Made by a program: the position numbers and the translations under genes. The notes beneath the pieces were generated by a model. That model saw nothing but the letters and a program-made list of their open reading frames with translations. It did no database searches and had not been told where the DNA came from. From Lantana camara (taxonomy: Eukaryota > Streptophyta > Magnoliopsida > Lamiales > Verbenaceae), in assembly GCA_037501455.1 (NCBI GenBank), contig CM074858.1:94462501-94526500 (forward strand): a stretch of 64,000 bases of DNA. Reading direction: 5' to 3'. This document shows, one piece after another, positions 22,314 through 33,557 of the stretch. Every line of letters starts with the position of its first letter. Within the stretch, counting starts at the first letter, position 1.

Positions 22314-24593
22314 TGTTGGAAAACACGAATCAGAAAGCAGCGGAATTTAAAAATTTTTCCAACAAAAGGATCTTGAACTCGCAATCGTGTATCCAAATTC
22401 ATAAAGATAGAAAACTTACTTTTCTTTTATTCTTTCTTGAAGCGTTTCAAGCCACCCAATAACGCTCTTCTCGCGGCTTGACAACCCGTCCCTCGAAAGT
22501 CTCTTTCTACTTCAGAATCCATTGTCGGGATAGCAATCCAAACCAACCTAGATTCAATTCATGTTAGGGACGTTTTTAACAATATAACATAAAGAAAGAA
22601 ACATGAAACGAGAAAAGCAGGATTGAAACTCCCTTCGAAAACCAGTTTTGCGAAAGTAGAAAACTGCCAGTCACAAAACCCTCGTGAAAAAATTCATCCT
22701 TCAGGATATGGACGAACGGTTTTCGCCATCTTCTTTGGTTCGATTTTTTCATTCGCTTCACGTCGGGTTCAGAATCGTTTCATCATCCCTTCTGATCGTT
22801 TTGCTTAATCCCCACTTTTGGTAAAGCTCGAATCTTCAAAACTTCTAACTTGAAGTCTCTAGAGATAGTCCACCAACTTGGCTACAATCTAACTAGTAAG
22901 GATGCTAGTTCTCTAGTTAGTGTTTAGGCTTAACCTAGGGTTTCGTTTGATCTTGGAGAAAGGAAAGTGTTCAACACATGAACCAAAAGAATTGTCTATT
23001 AGCTCTAAAAGGGAGCATGAGCTCCCCTATATATAAGAAAGGGGAGGGACGAAATTCCTAGTCCTTTATGGGCTAGGATTTTGGTCTCTCTCTCTCCTAT
23101 TACTTGATCATCAAGTAATTTGACTTTGACTTTGAATTCTAATTCAAATCAACTTTCAAGAGAGCTAAAAATATCCAAACTATTTTTGGATAATTTTATA
23201 CTTTATTTATTTAAAATAAATAACTTATTTTATCTAATTAATTAATTCATAATTAATTAACTAGATTATTTTTCTCCAAAATAAGACTTTCTTTTTAATT
23301 CAAAATTAAACCAAAGTCTATTAAATAATTAACACATTTAATTATTTAATATATATCATATATATACATATACACGTGTGAGGCACGTGTCCCAAGGACA
23401 CGTGCTCCTCACGTGACCCACACGTGTGATTTCACACGTGTGGAACCCTCTAGGCCCGATTAACTCGTTTAATCATTTTCAAGCCTCAACTCATGTAACC
23501 AAGTTGTTGTGTGTGACCCTCTAGGTTCTCAATTCAATTAGCAGTGACCCTAATTAATTAATTCACTAATTAATTAATTAGTCCAAAGATTAAACGACCA
23601 TAGTCTAGCAACAAGTGTTTAACCCCTAGCTGAATTGGAATGTTCGGATTCGACAGAACCTTTAAGTCATTGATTCATGTGAGATACAATCCTCCTACTT
23701 ACTATCTCTCAACCAAGATCTAGGGCAAGGGAATAATCAGAACCCTAATAATCCGGTCTTAAAGCTAAGTGCATTTCATATCCATTTGATCTCAATCCAA
23801 GAAGCCCTTTTCTTGATGTCTTGATCTACTGCCTTGGCCAAGGACTCCATATGGCATATGAATGACTTACACAATAAGAGATCACCTTGCATATGCAAGT
23901 GTAGGTCCTTTCTTGATTCTCATTCACTTTCATGAATCACTTGTGCAGCCCCAGCATAAGCCTTGAATCAGTTGTCTAAGGCGACACCCTTTAAAGCTTA
24001 TACCAAAGACTACAGAGTTAATTCATAAAGTGACAAGGAACCTCAAGTCTAAGGATCAATTAATCACATCAATGACTCGTGAGATATTTCCTAATCTGAA
24101 AGTTTCCATTTCCTGAAATAGAAACTTCCTTTCCCATTTAGGAATGTTCTCACACGGGGCACCTCAGTGAACTTACTTATTAAAGTAAGCACCCTCATGT
24201 ATCACGCACGTATCAACTATACACTTTGCACCTCCATGAAACAAGGTGGTCCTTCTTAAGGGCGTGATCCCACAAGCAAGCCTTAGAGGAGTCAGGTTGA
24301 CACTCCCACTGTCTGTAGGACTCATCGGCTTGGAGTATTTTACTAATCATGACTTATGTGATATAGGGCTCGTTTCATGAACCATTTCACCTAAATGGTA
24401 GAGTCCTAAAGTCATCAGGATTAGGGGAGTTCTCATACATGCGCACGTAATGGAAACACACAAAACACGTATTGGCATATAAAGAAGTGTTTGCCTATAA
24501 TCAATCGTATATTATTCAAAGATTGTCTGTGATACAAGAAAAGTCCCAAAGCAGATTACGTCGAATCGGCTTTCTAGGGCACTATTCCTAACA
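22314..24593 (-). repeat. Copia-2 3' LTR
   Basis: 2280 bp. On the minus strand, a cluster of six CACGTG boxes (23373-23440) lies 340-410 bp upstream of the TATA-like TTATATATAG (about 23028-23037). Confidence 0.95.
23373..23440. promoter_or_regulatory. Six G-boxes in 68 bp of Copia-2 LTR (U3)
   Basis: CACGTG occurs at 23373, 23384, 23399, 23410, 23421 and 23435. Spacings of 11, 15, 11, 11 and 14 bp are near one helical turn. The first four form one large imperfect palindrome (23373-23415). The array is duplicated in the other LTR (about 31077-31144). G-boxes are targets of plant bZIP and bHLH factors, so a light- or stress-responsive enhancer is inferred. Confidence 0.75.
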
Positions 24594-24606
24594 ATCTCCC
24601 ACTTGC
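24594..24606 (-). other. Copia-2 polypurine tract
   Basis: On the minus strand GGGCAAGTGGGAGAT directly precedes the 3' LTR. It follows a stretch reading AENIADP, the usual end of Copia RNase H. Confidence 0.85.
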
Positions 24607-27600
24607 CCGTAAAAGCCTTTTAGGTATTCTAAGTCCCATCTTCTCAAGATGCACTTTGAGAGCCTATTGACTTTGGGCATTTCCAAAGTGGATCTGCTAT
24701 ATTCTCTGCTGATGTGACCCTCTTGTTTACACATCTCTTAGGAAACACCTTTTCCTTATAAAGTGATTCGTAATCACGTGTTCAGTCTCTTGGTGAGGTC
24801 TTGGTTCTCTTACTTGAACAACCATCCTTTTTATCATACAATATGATCAAGGAGTTGTTTCATGCTAGGAACTTCATCTAACCAGTTAGATGGAGTTTCT
24901 TACCCAAACACTTAACTTAGTGTTATATAATACGACTAAGTTCTCAACTACGATAGTTGAGTTTTGCAATGTTCGTCCTTGGAACCCCTTTCCAACACAT
25001 TGCATTACCATTCTGGTAGAAGTTGTATCCTTTCAATGATTTCATAATCATCTATGTTTGATGAACGGTTACATCAAATATCCTTCTAACAATAAGATCT
25101 GTTGGGCTCTGTAAACTAATACATATCCTCATTTCTTCTCAAGTACTCTGAGGACATCCTTTACAGAGATCTAATGACCTTCTCTGAGGTCATATTAGAT
25201 TCGGCCTACTACGCTTAGTGTTGCGCCATATCTAATTTAGTACATAACTTTTCATACATTATGCACCCTTTCACTTAAAGGGATTTTGGACATTCTAACT
25301 TTCTCAAAGTTATCTTAGGACACATACTCTTCAAAAGAGATGTTCCATTGTCCATACTAAACTCCTTTTAGTACCGTGGTTATGTACTCATTTTGTGATA
25401 ATCCTTTTATTCTCTTAGATCTATCTTCTATAGATCTGAATGTCGAGAATATAGGATAATCACTAAGATTTTTCATGTCAAATTGTTTCTTAAACAAGAA
25501 TTGGTAACTTTCACGTCGTCCTTGACATTCCTAATGAGAAGGATGTCGTTTTCTAAAGAACCAAAATTGACTCTTACATCACTAACTTTCCTATGTACAC
25601 TTTTGATACTTATTCGACTTCCATCTGTGTCAAACGATTTGACTATCCTATGGAATCGAATTGTCTAACTCCTAGAAGCCTTTATCAATCCACAGATTGA
25701 CTTTAGGGATTTGCATACCTTATGCATACTCCCACTGAATACGAGATTTATAGAAATACCTTATTTCAGTCTCTTTCAATCTCATATTGAACAAGATAGT
25801 TCTCATATTCATTTATCATATCTCATAGTCAGAATATGAGGATGTGATAAACACATTCCAAATGGACTTTTGCATTTCAACCGTCAAGAAGGTTGTAATG
25901 CTTTCATTCACTCGAAGCTGCACGAGCTTGATCCTATCAGGTGGATCAACCAAGGTCAAAACTTGGTTCGAGTATATGGAATCCATATTGGATTTCAAGG
26001 CTTGCTTACACTACTCAGATTCCAAATCTGACAGTGTCTCCTCTTCAAGTAACTCCTTGGCTATCTAGGAACGCGTTCTAAACGCATCTTAAGAGAAGGG
26101 TTTCACACGTGTACATACTCTAAAATTTGGCTAAGTTTTATCAGATGGGCTCGTTTCTTCTATATGTGGCATGAATATTTTTCCTCAAATTTCTTTGAGG
26201 TCTGCTTGCTTGCCTTTCTTCTTCTATAGGAACGATTCCTTAAGAAAGGTACATTCCTTTGAGACAAACAACCTTTGTACAAGGGAATCGCAAAACTGAT
26301 ATCCAATATCATTGTATAAACTTGAACTCATTTCAAGCTTATCTCCCACTATCCTCTTCAAGTAAGAGGATTCCATTGAATTCTTGGATAAGAATAATTA
26401 GGGAATTTAGTATGCCACTTTGCATAGTGCAACTGAAGGACTGATTTTGGAAGGTACTAAATTCAAAATCTCTAACTGCATATTCTAGGAGTTTATTCCT
26501 AGAATGATTATAAGTCAGTAAAGCTTGCTATGGAATGGACCATATCCTATAAGGTTTCATTCCCTCATTCAGAAACACTAAGGTGTTCTCGAATTAGTTT
26601 ACTGAGAGATAATCCTATTATCTCTAAGATGAGTAAGGAATTAGTTGTTAAGATATTGGCTATCTCGATCATATCGATTTACCTATAACTTATGACTACT
26701 TCGGTTCCTAACCTCCTTTCGAAATTCTAAGAATTTCATATAAGTTTCGAATTTGTACTTTAACAAGTACATTCATTCATAATGATTAAACTGACGATTG
26801 TATCTAGTGCTTACATTAAGCATCTTACACTCATCAGCATGGATCGAAATCCACTATAATTTTGGAACGTTCCACGTTTCTTATAAACGGGATTCAGGAA
26901 CGCTTCCCTCATGACAGGATTCACAGGAAGTCAACACTATAGGTTCATTTTCATAGAATGATCCTAAGGTGTCTGACTTGCTAATCCTTTTATATCTCAA
27001 CGTTCCAAAGTAATTCGCAGCTTTGTCATCTCACTTACTTTTGTTATCTCGTTGTATGTTCAGAACATTAGTGCCTTGAGTCTTTGCACAACGGCTTATG
27101 CAGAATTGACTTAAGACTAGTAAATTCTATTCCTAGTAGAATTACTAAACGAGGTAACATTTCAAAGTACTCATACTCTTTGCAGTTCCCTTTCAAAGTC
27201 CTTATTTGCTACCATAGAAGCAAACGTCCTATTTGATCTCTAGTGTCTTTTGGGCGTACCCCTTACATGCCCCTCCATTGGGCTCTTAAGGGTTTCTTCT
27301 TCTTTAGGCCTTCAAGCCTTTAACTTAGGGAGTTTTAGAAGAAGAATTAACCATCTCAACCTTTTATTCCTTCTTAAGGATGCTCTCAACCATTATCAAC
27401 TTAAATGATTAACTATGCTACATTAGCATCATTCTAATTGAGCGTAAAGGGTATGAATGATGGTGGAAGCAATGTAAGCAATCAGTGCATAGAGAACTCT
27501 TTTCTCGGTTGATGATCGAGACCATAAGATCTTCAAATAAGATCTTTAGACCTTGTTCGTGTGTACTTGTTTCCTCATTTGGAATATTGAATAATTCCAT

Positions 27601-27960
27601 AATGTTATACCTTGTAACATTTTTATGAGGTGGTTCAATTGCTTTTAAGTGGTTTGGAAAAATCCATTCACCTCAGATTGCTTCTCTTTTGGCCCGGGTC
27701 GACTTTTCACAATTGAAAACTTCGCCCTTTAGAGAACGCCTTTCTCTAGTCGGATTCTAAAATGAATTTTAGGATCCGAAGCCATTTAGAGTTAGTCAGG
27801 AGTTAGTCAACTTATTTGACTTAAGGATGGATACGAATGGGTTTGCATTTCATGTTGTAGAGAATCACAGAACTACAACCTAAATGCTAAGCAGAGAAAA
27901 TGTGGGCATGCTGAATTATAACGATATACAAAAGATAAGGTCTTTAATCTAATGTAGCTC
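24607..27960 (-). pseudogene. Copia-2 gag-pol remnants, heavily decayed
   Basis: Fragments of a Copia polyprotein survive on the minus strand in the expected order. A ruined nucleocapsid knuckle lies near 27183-27228: C-F-Y, then Gly in place of the second Cys, two stops and a frameshift. The start of the reverse transcriptase domain (MDSIYSNQVLTLVDPPD) is near 25990. The RNase H end (TSAENIADP) is near 24700. The distance from knuckle to polypurine tract is about 2.6 kb, shorter than the usual 3.3 kb or so, which indicates internal deletions. No domain is open for more than about 60 codons. Confidence 0.75.
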
Positions 27961-28050
27961 CCACTGTTTTTCAAAGATCTATAATTCCCAAAGATCTAAG
28001 AGGAACACGTTTCCCAATGGGTACTAAGATCCTAGGCATTTTACCTCGAA

Positions 28051-28372
28051 CCCACGACTCGCGGACATTCTAAGTAAGAACCCTAGGTAGGTACAACTTA
28101 CCAATTCTAACACCTTTAGAATTCTTAGTAATTGTTTTTGCATCACCTATCTTTCAATATGGACCCACGACTCGTGCGACATCCATATTTACTTAGGCGT
28201 TAAGCTAGACCCATCAATCATAAGATCATGACCAAAACTTAGTTCGAACGACCCACGACTCGCGGACATCGCCCTTGCTAAAATTGACCACGAAATATTG
28301 ACCATTTAAAATGATTAATTAGGTAACTAAGAACTAATAAGCTCCACTAGCTATCCCATGACTCGCGGACAA
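28051..28372 (-). other. Copia-2 leader: four hairpins with a conserved tip
   Basis: TGTCCGCGAGTCGTGGG (minus strand) occurs at 28051-28068, 28164-28182, 28252-28269 and 28355-28372, with small changes. Spacings of 113, 88 and 103 are not multiples of three, so this is not a protein repeat. Flanks pair differently in each copy: AATATGGA/TCCATATT around the second and GCTAGTTAT/ATAGCTAGT around the fourth. The tip can itself fold (CGCG-AGT-CGTG with a G-U pair, or CACG-AGT-CGTG). Function unknown. Confidence 0.6.
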
Positions 28373-28399
28373 TAACTAGCTTTACTTACTAAACTTAAA

Positions 28400-30002
28400 A
28401 CCTATTGATGGAATGCTAGGAATTTAATTCAAAATTTGCATCTCGAATTAAACACCTATTTGTTCGAAATTAGCTTAATATTTAATGGGAATTTTCGAAT
28501 CAACCGAAGAGTTGTTCGGTTCGACCTCACCAACATATATGTTATCCAATTTTATTAGTCTTGATTAATGCAAGTACAACTTAAATGCATTTCAAACAAG
28601 CACATAAACAGATAACATGTCCTAGCATGATACTAACATGTAATGATCATGGGTTCTACCTATCTTATGCGTGATATGTGGGAGCCACTCCACAATCACA
28701 AGTTCTAACATACATGCCACATAAACAGTTTAAATCACATAAGGGAAAGCGGTAACAAAATACGAGCCCTATCTCTATTACATTTAACAATTGAGATTCC
28801 CCTCCCTAACATTTTGAGGGGTCTTCACTTATGGCCTCCTTGTTACTTGAATGTGGTCCATCTTACTCCATGGGTGCATTGTCTCCAAAATGAAAATAAA
28901 ACCTCACCACCTATCTCTACTCTCAAATTACAATAAAAAGAAAAAGACATAAAGTAATAAGCCTCAATCTTCATATTGGCCTTAGACAATTACACGGGGC
29001 ATACCCCGGCCTCAAAAACAGTAATATGGAAAGCCACATAATAAATCACATAACAGTACGCACATAAGTGAGGCTCCAACCTCAATTGAAAAACGCAACT
29101 ATAGGGCTCCAACCCCAATTTAAACCATCCATGTGCATAAATTAAAACCATACATAGATCTAAACCCATGATCACCTAACATGCTTTTGCGAGAATTTAA
29201 ATTTAGCCAATAAATTAAAATTCTCGTTTCAAGTCCTAATGACTTAAAACACGACTTAGATGCAATTCTTGTTCAAGAGCCTTTTCAATAAAACCCGAAA
29301 AATAACAAACCAATAAAATTCCAATTAATTTCCAAAATTAATAATTTTATTCTTTCATTATTTTCAGAAAATAAAGATTGTAATTTTTCCAAAATTTAAA
29401 TCGCTTAATTTCTCAAAAATCCCAATTTAATCAAAATTTTAAAATAATTTTATTTTAGCAAAACTGATTTTAAAAGATAAAATTAAAATAAAATTTAAAT
29501 CAGGATTTTACGGACCGAAAACACAAAAACACGAAACACGAAAACGGGCCCGAAAAGGGGCCTAGCCGCCCGATGCACTTTCGCGCAGCAGCACCCGCCG
29601 CGACTAGGCGGGCTGGGCAGACGTCCCGCGCGGTTGCGGGACGGGCTGGGCGCGCCCGGGACGGCTCCCGCGCGGTTGCGGGAGGAGCTGGGCGGCAGCG
29701 GCGGGCCTGGGCGTGCGACGTGCTAGCACGCCTAGGCTCGTCCTTTTCGTGTTCCGTTTCGTGTCCAGGTTTCTCAAAACCAATTCAATCCAAAATTAAA
29801 AAATTCGATTTAAACATATTTCAATCAAAACGGTTTTCAAAAACACAATTTAAGAAAACAGTTTCAGAAATTCAGAAAAAATTACAGTTTCGTATTTCAG
29901 GCTTTCTAAAAGAACTCATGAATACCTAATTCGCATCTAAGCCTAAGAATTTCTACCAAATTCAGAATAATTGAGACGAATCAGAAACACGATTAACGAG
30001 GT
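28400..30002 (-). other. Copia-2 leader (no gene), with GC-rich hairpin pair
   Basis: This is the 5' leader downstream of the primer-binding site on the minus strand. It is AT-rich except for a GC-rich block at 29560-29740. There, two 20-bp hairpins share the GCGGTT loop: GTCCCGC/GCGGGAC (29623-29642) and CTCCCGC/GCGGGAG (29665-29684). A plus-strand reading frame across the block is a composition artefact. Confidence 0.6.
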
Positions 30003-30015
30003 GGCTCTGATACCA
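30003..30015 (-). other. Copia-2 primer-binding site
   Basis: TGGTATCAGAGCC on the minus strand is an exact match to the plant initiator tRNA-Met complement. It is separated from the 5' LTR by two bases. Confidence 0.93.
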
Positions 30016-30017
30016 CT

Positions 30018-32297
30018 TGTTGGAAAACACGAATCAGAAAGCAGCGGAATTTAAAAATTTTTCCAACAAAAGGATCTTGAACTCGCAATCGTGTATCCAA
30101 ATTCGTAAAGATAGAAAACTTACTTTTCTTTTATTCTTTCTTGAAGCGTTTCAAGCCACCCAAGAACGCTCTTCTCGCGGCTTGACAACCCGTCCCTCGA
30201 AAGTCTCTTTCTACTTCAGAATCCATTGTCGGGATAGCAATCCAAACCAACCTAGATTCAATTCATGTTAGGGAAGTTCTTAACAATATAACATAAAGAA
30301 AGAAACATGAAACGAGAAAAGCAGGATTGAAACTCCCTTCGAAAACCAGTTTTGCGAAAGTAGAAAACTGCCAGTCACAAAACCCTCGTGAAAAAATTCA
30401 TCCTTCAGGATATGGACGAACGGTTTTCGCCATCTTCTTTGGTTCGATTTTTTCATTCGCTTCACGTCGGGTTCAGAATCGTTTCATCATCCCTTCTGAT
30501 CGTTTTGCTTAATCCCCACTTTTGGTAAAGCTCGAATCTTCAAAACTTCTAACTTGAAGTCTCTAGAGATAGTCCACCAACTTGGCTACAATCTAACTAG
30601 TAAGGATGCTAGTTCCCTAGTTAGTGTTTAGGCTTAACCTAGGGTTTCGTTTGATCTTGGAGAAAGGAAGGTGTTCAACACATGAACCAAAAGAATTGTC
30701 TATTAGCTCTAAAGGGGAGCATGAGCTCCCCTATATATAAGAAAGGGGAGGGATGAAATTCCTAGTCCTTTATGGGCTAGGATTTTGGTCTCTCTCTCTC
30801 CTATTACTTGATCATCAAGTAATTTGACTTTGACTTTGAATTCTAATTCAAATCAACTTTCAAGAGAGCTAAAAATATCCAAACTATTTTTGGATAATTT
30901 TATACTTTATTTATTTAAAATAAATAACTTATTTTATCTAATTAATTAATTCATAATTAATTAACTAGATTATTTTTCTCCAAAATAAGACTTTCTTTTT
31001 AATTCAAAATTAAACCAAAGTCTATTAAATAATTAACACATTTAATTATTTAATATATATCATATATATACATATACACGTGTGAGGCACGTGTCCCAAG
31101 GACACGTGCTCCTCACGTGACCCACACGTGTGATTTCACACGTGTGGAACCCTCTAGGCCCGATTAACTCGTTTAATCATTTTCAAGCCTCAACTCATGT
31201 AACCAAGTTGTTGTGTGTGACCCTCTAGGTTCTCAATTCAATTAGCAGTGACCCTAATTAATTAATTCACTAATTAATTAATCAGTCCACAGATTAAACG
31301 ACCATAATCTAGCAACAGGTGTTTAACCCCTAGCTGAATTGGAATGTTCGGATTCGACAGAACCTTTAAGTCATTGATTCATGTGAGATACAATCCTCCT
31401 ACTTACTATCTCTCAACCAAGATCTAGGGCAAGGGAATAATCAGAACCCTAATAATCCGGTCTTAAAGCTAAGTGCATTTCATATCCATTTGATCTCAAT
31501 CCAAGAAGCCCTTTTCTTGATGTCTTGATCTACTGCCTTGGCCAAGGACTCCATATGGCATATGAATGACTTACACAATAAGAGATCACCTTGCATATGC
31601 AAGTGTAGGTCCTTTCTTGATTCTCATTCACTTTCATGAATCACTTGTGCAGCCCCAGCATAAGCCTTGAATCAGTTGTCTAAGGCGACACCCTTTAAAG
31701 CTTATACCAAAGACTACAAAGTTAATTCATAAAGTGACAAGGAACCTCAAGTCTAAGGATCAATTAATCACATCAATGACTCGTGAGATATTTCCTAATC
31801 TGGAAGTTTCCATTTCCTGAAATAGAAACTTCCTTTCCCATTTAGGAATGTTCTCACACGGGGCACCTCAGTAAACTTACTTATTAAAGTAAGCACCCTC
31901 ATGTATCACGCACGTATCAACTATACACTTTGCACCTCCATGAAACAAGGTGGTCCTTCTTAAGGGCGTGATCCCACAAGCAAGCCTTAGAGGAGTCAGG
32001 TTGACACTCCCACTGTCTGTAGGACTCATCGGCTTGGAGTATTTTACTAATCATGACTTATGTGATATAGGGCTCGTTTCATGAACCATTTCACCTAAAT
32101 GGTAGAGTCCTAAAGTCATCAGGATTAGGGGAGTTCTCATACATGCGCACGTAATGGAAACACACAAAACACGTATTGGCATATAAAGAAGTGTTTGCCT
32201 ATAATCAATCGTATATTATTCAAAGATTGTCTGTGATACAAGAAAAGTCCCAAAGCAGATTACGTCGAATCGGCTTTCTAGGGCACTATTCCTAACA
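30018..32297 (-). repeat. Copia-2 5' LTR
   Basis: 2280 bp, nearly identical to 22314-24593. Differences cluster near 30105-30275 and 31285-31318. Confidence 0.95.
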
Positions 32298-32584
32298 GAT
32301 CCCACTAAAACCTCTTTGCCTCTGCCTCATGTGGCAACAAGAGGAATGTTTCCGTCTACTGGGGGATTACCGGCGTGTACGGCGACAACATCAACGACGC
32401 TGGCACCGCCACCTGGGTTCTCTTCGTTTACAGGAGGAAAAGTTCCTCTGTTGTCAATAGCTCCAGATCTCATCGCTATCACCATGATGAAAACTGCTGG
32501 TGTTACTTTTCAACTAGCTTAAAGAGGAAGAATTGGATGGGGATGAAGAAGATGATGATGGTTTCCCACAGACGGCGCCAAAAA
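32298..32584 (-). other. Tat-like host element: leader and primer-binding site
   Basis: It continues host sequence after the Copia-2 target duplication. On the minus strand TGGCGCCGTCTGTGGGAA (32563-32580) is the primer-binding site typical of the Tat group of plant Gypsy elements, four bases from the LTR end. Confidence 0.8.
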
Positions 32585-33557
32585 TGGTGGTGCAGAAACT
32601 GGAAACGGACTAAAACACCAACACTTTAAGATTTGTTTGAGAATGGGAAGACCATCACAGGCATGCGAGCCTCAAGAACTGGGTTTCTAGAGATGCGTGG
32701 GTTCTTCCAGCTAGGATAACACCAGGGATTGTGCAGCAAAGGTGCCAAAAGTGGTGAATTGTTTTTAGCTTTGGGAAGAAGATAAAAAAAATGCCCAGCT
32801 ATGTGTATGCAGTGTCTTGTGTAGAAGATGACTTAGGGAAAGTGTGTATAAATTCTCCTATTTATACGTTGAGGGCAAAGTTATTTTGGTAAAAGCGACC
32901 ATGTGGTCCCAAACCCAGTGCTGCCCTAGACATGTGGCAACGTGTGATAGTGTGAGAGTGATATCCTTGAAAGATACCTAGTGATAGGTGGTTGTGGTAT
33001 GTCAGGTGTGGTGCGCGCACTACCACTGTGTCAGAGCCGCTCGAGCGTGGAGGCACCCAAAGAGCATCCTCAAGTAACTGGGTGTGCCCTCGAGGGGAAC
33101 CCTTCATTAAGGAGAGGGTTAACCCCTGGGAAACGAGTACCCTCGGTACGAGCGCGGGGATATCCTAATTGGACGTTCCCGAGGCCGGAGCGCTCGAGAG
33201 GAGGAGTTCCTCTGGTGACTTGGTCCGAGCATCGGACAGCTCGAGCGGAGTGTGGGCTTGACCGCGAGTTCCCTCGTAGCGGGTTCCCCTGGTGCAGAAG
33301 GGATGGACTCTGGGTGGAGAGCGTTCTGTGGGGCCGCAGTACGAGTGTTAGATGGGATCGGTAAGCAAATCCCACGCTTGTGGCTTGGGCCGAAGTGCGC
33401 AATTCTTAATCAGTGAGATAATGAGTGAATGGGCTGGATCTACTTTGCGAGCCGTTATTACATGCGTCCATGCTCTAGCTTCCTCAGATAGCTTAGATGA
33501 GCCGTTCAGATTGCAACACGTGTTCGGTGTTGATCTGAGCGTGATTTAGGCCCATCA
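32585..33557 (-). repeat. 5' LTR of the Tat-like host element
   Basis: About 973 bp. It is bounded by the primer site on one side and by a TGATGGGCC start (minus strand, at 33557) on the other, where repetitive sequence gives way to AT-rich DNA. A related LTR lies at 46690-47519. The matching 3' LTR is outside the window, so the target duplication cannot be tested. Confidence 0.78.

Larger units (their letters stand above)
22314..32297 (-). mobile_element. Copia-2: young Ty1/Copia element with ruined coding region
   Basis: LTRs 22314-24593 and 30018-32297 are both 2280 bp, with ends TGTTAGG...CCAACA on the minus strand. Target duplication GATCC is perfect (22309-22313 and 32298-32302). The primer-binding site (minus strand, 30003-30015) and polypurine tract (24594-24606) are well preserved. 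By eye I count about 15 differences between the LTRs (roughly 0.7%), so insertion is recent. No open frame above about 120 codons exists inside, and coding matches on the minus strand are fragmentary. It most likely moved by borrowing proteins from a relative. It interrupts the leader-gag region of the Tat-like host. Confidence 0.96.

Noticed and set aside
29573..29929. 118-codon plus-strand open frame with an Ala/Arg/Gly-rich start
   Set aside because: It covers the GC-rich hairpin block in the antisense of the Copia-2 leader. No plausible protein.
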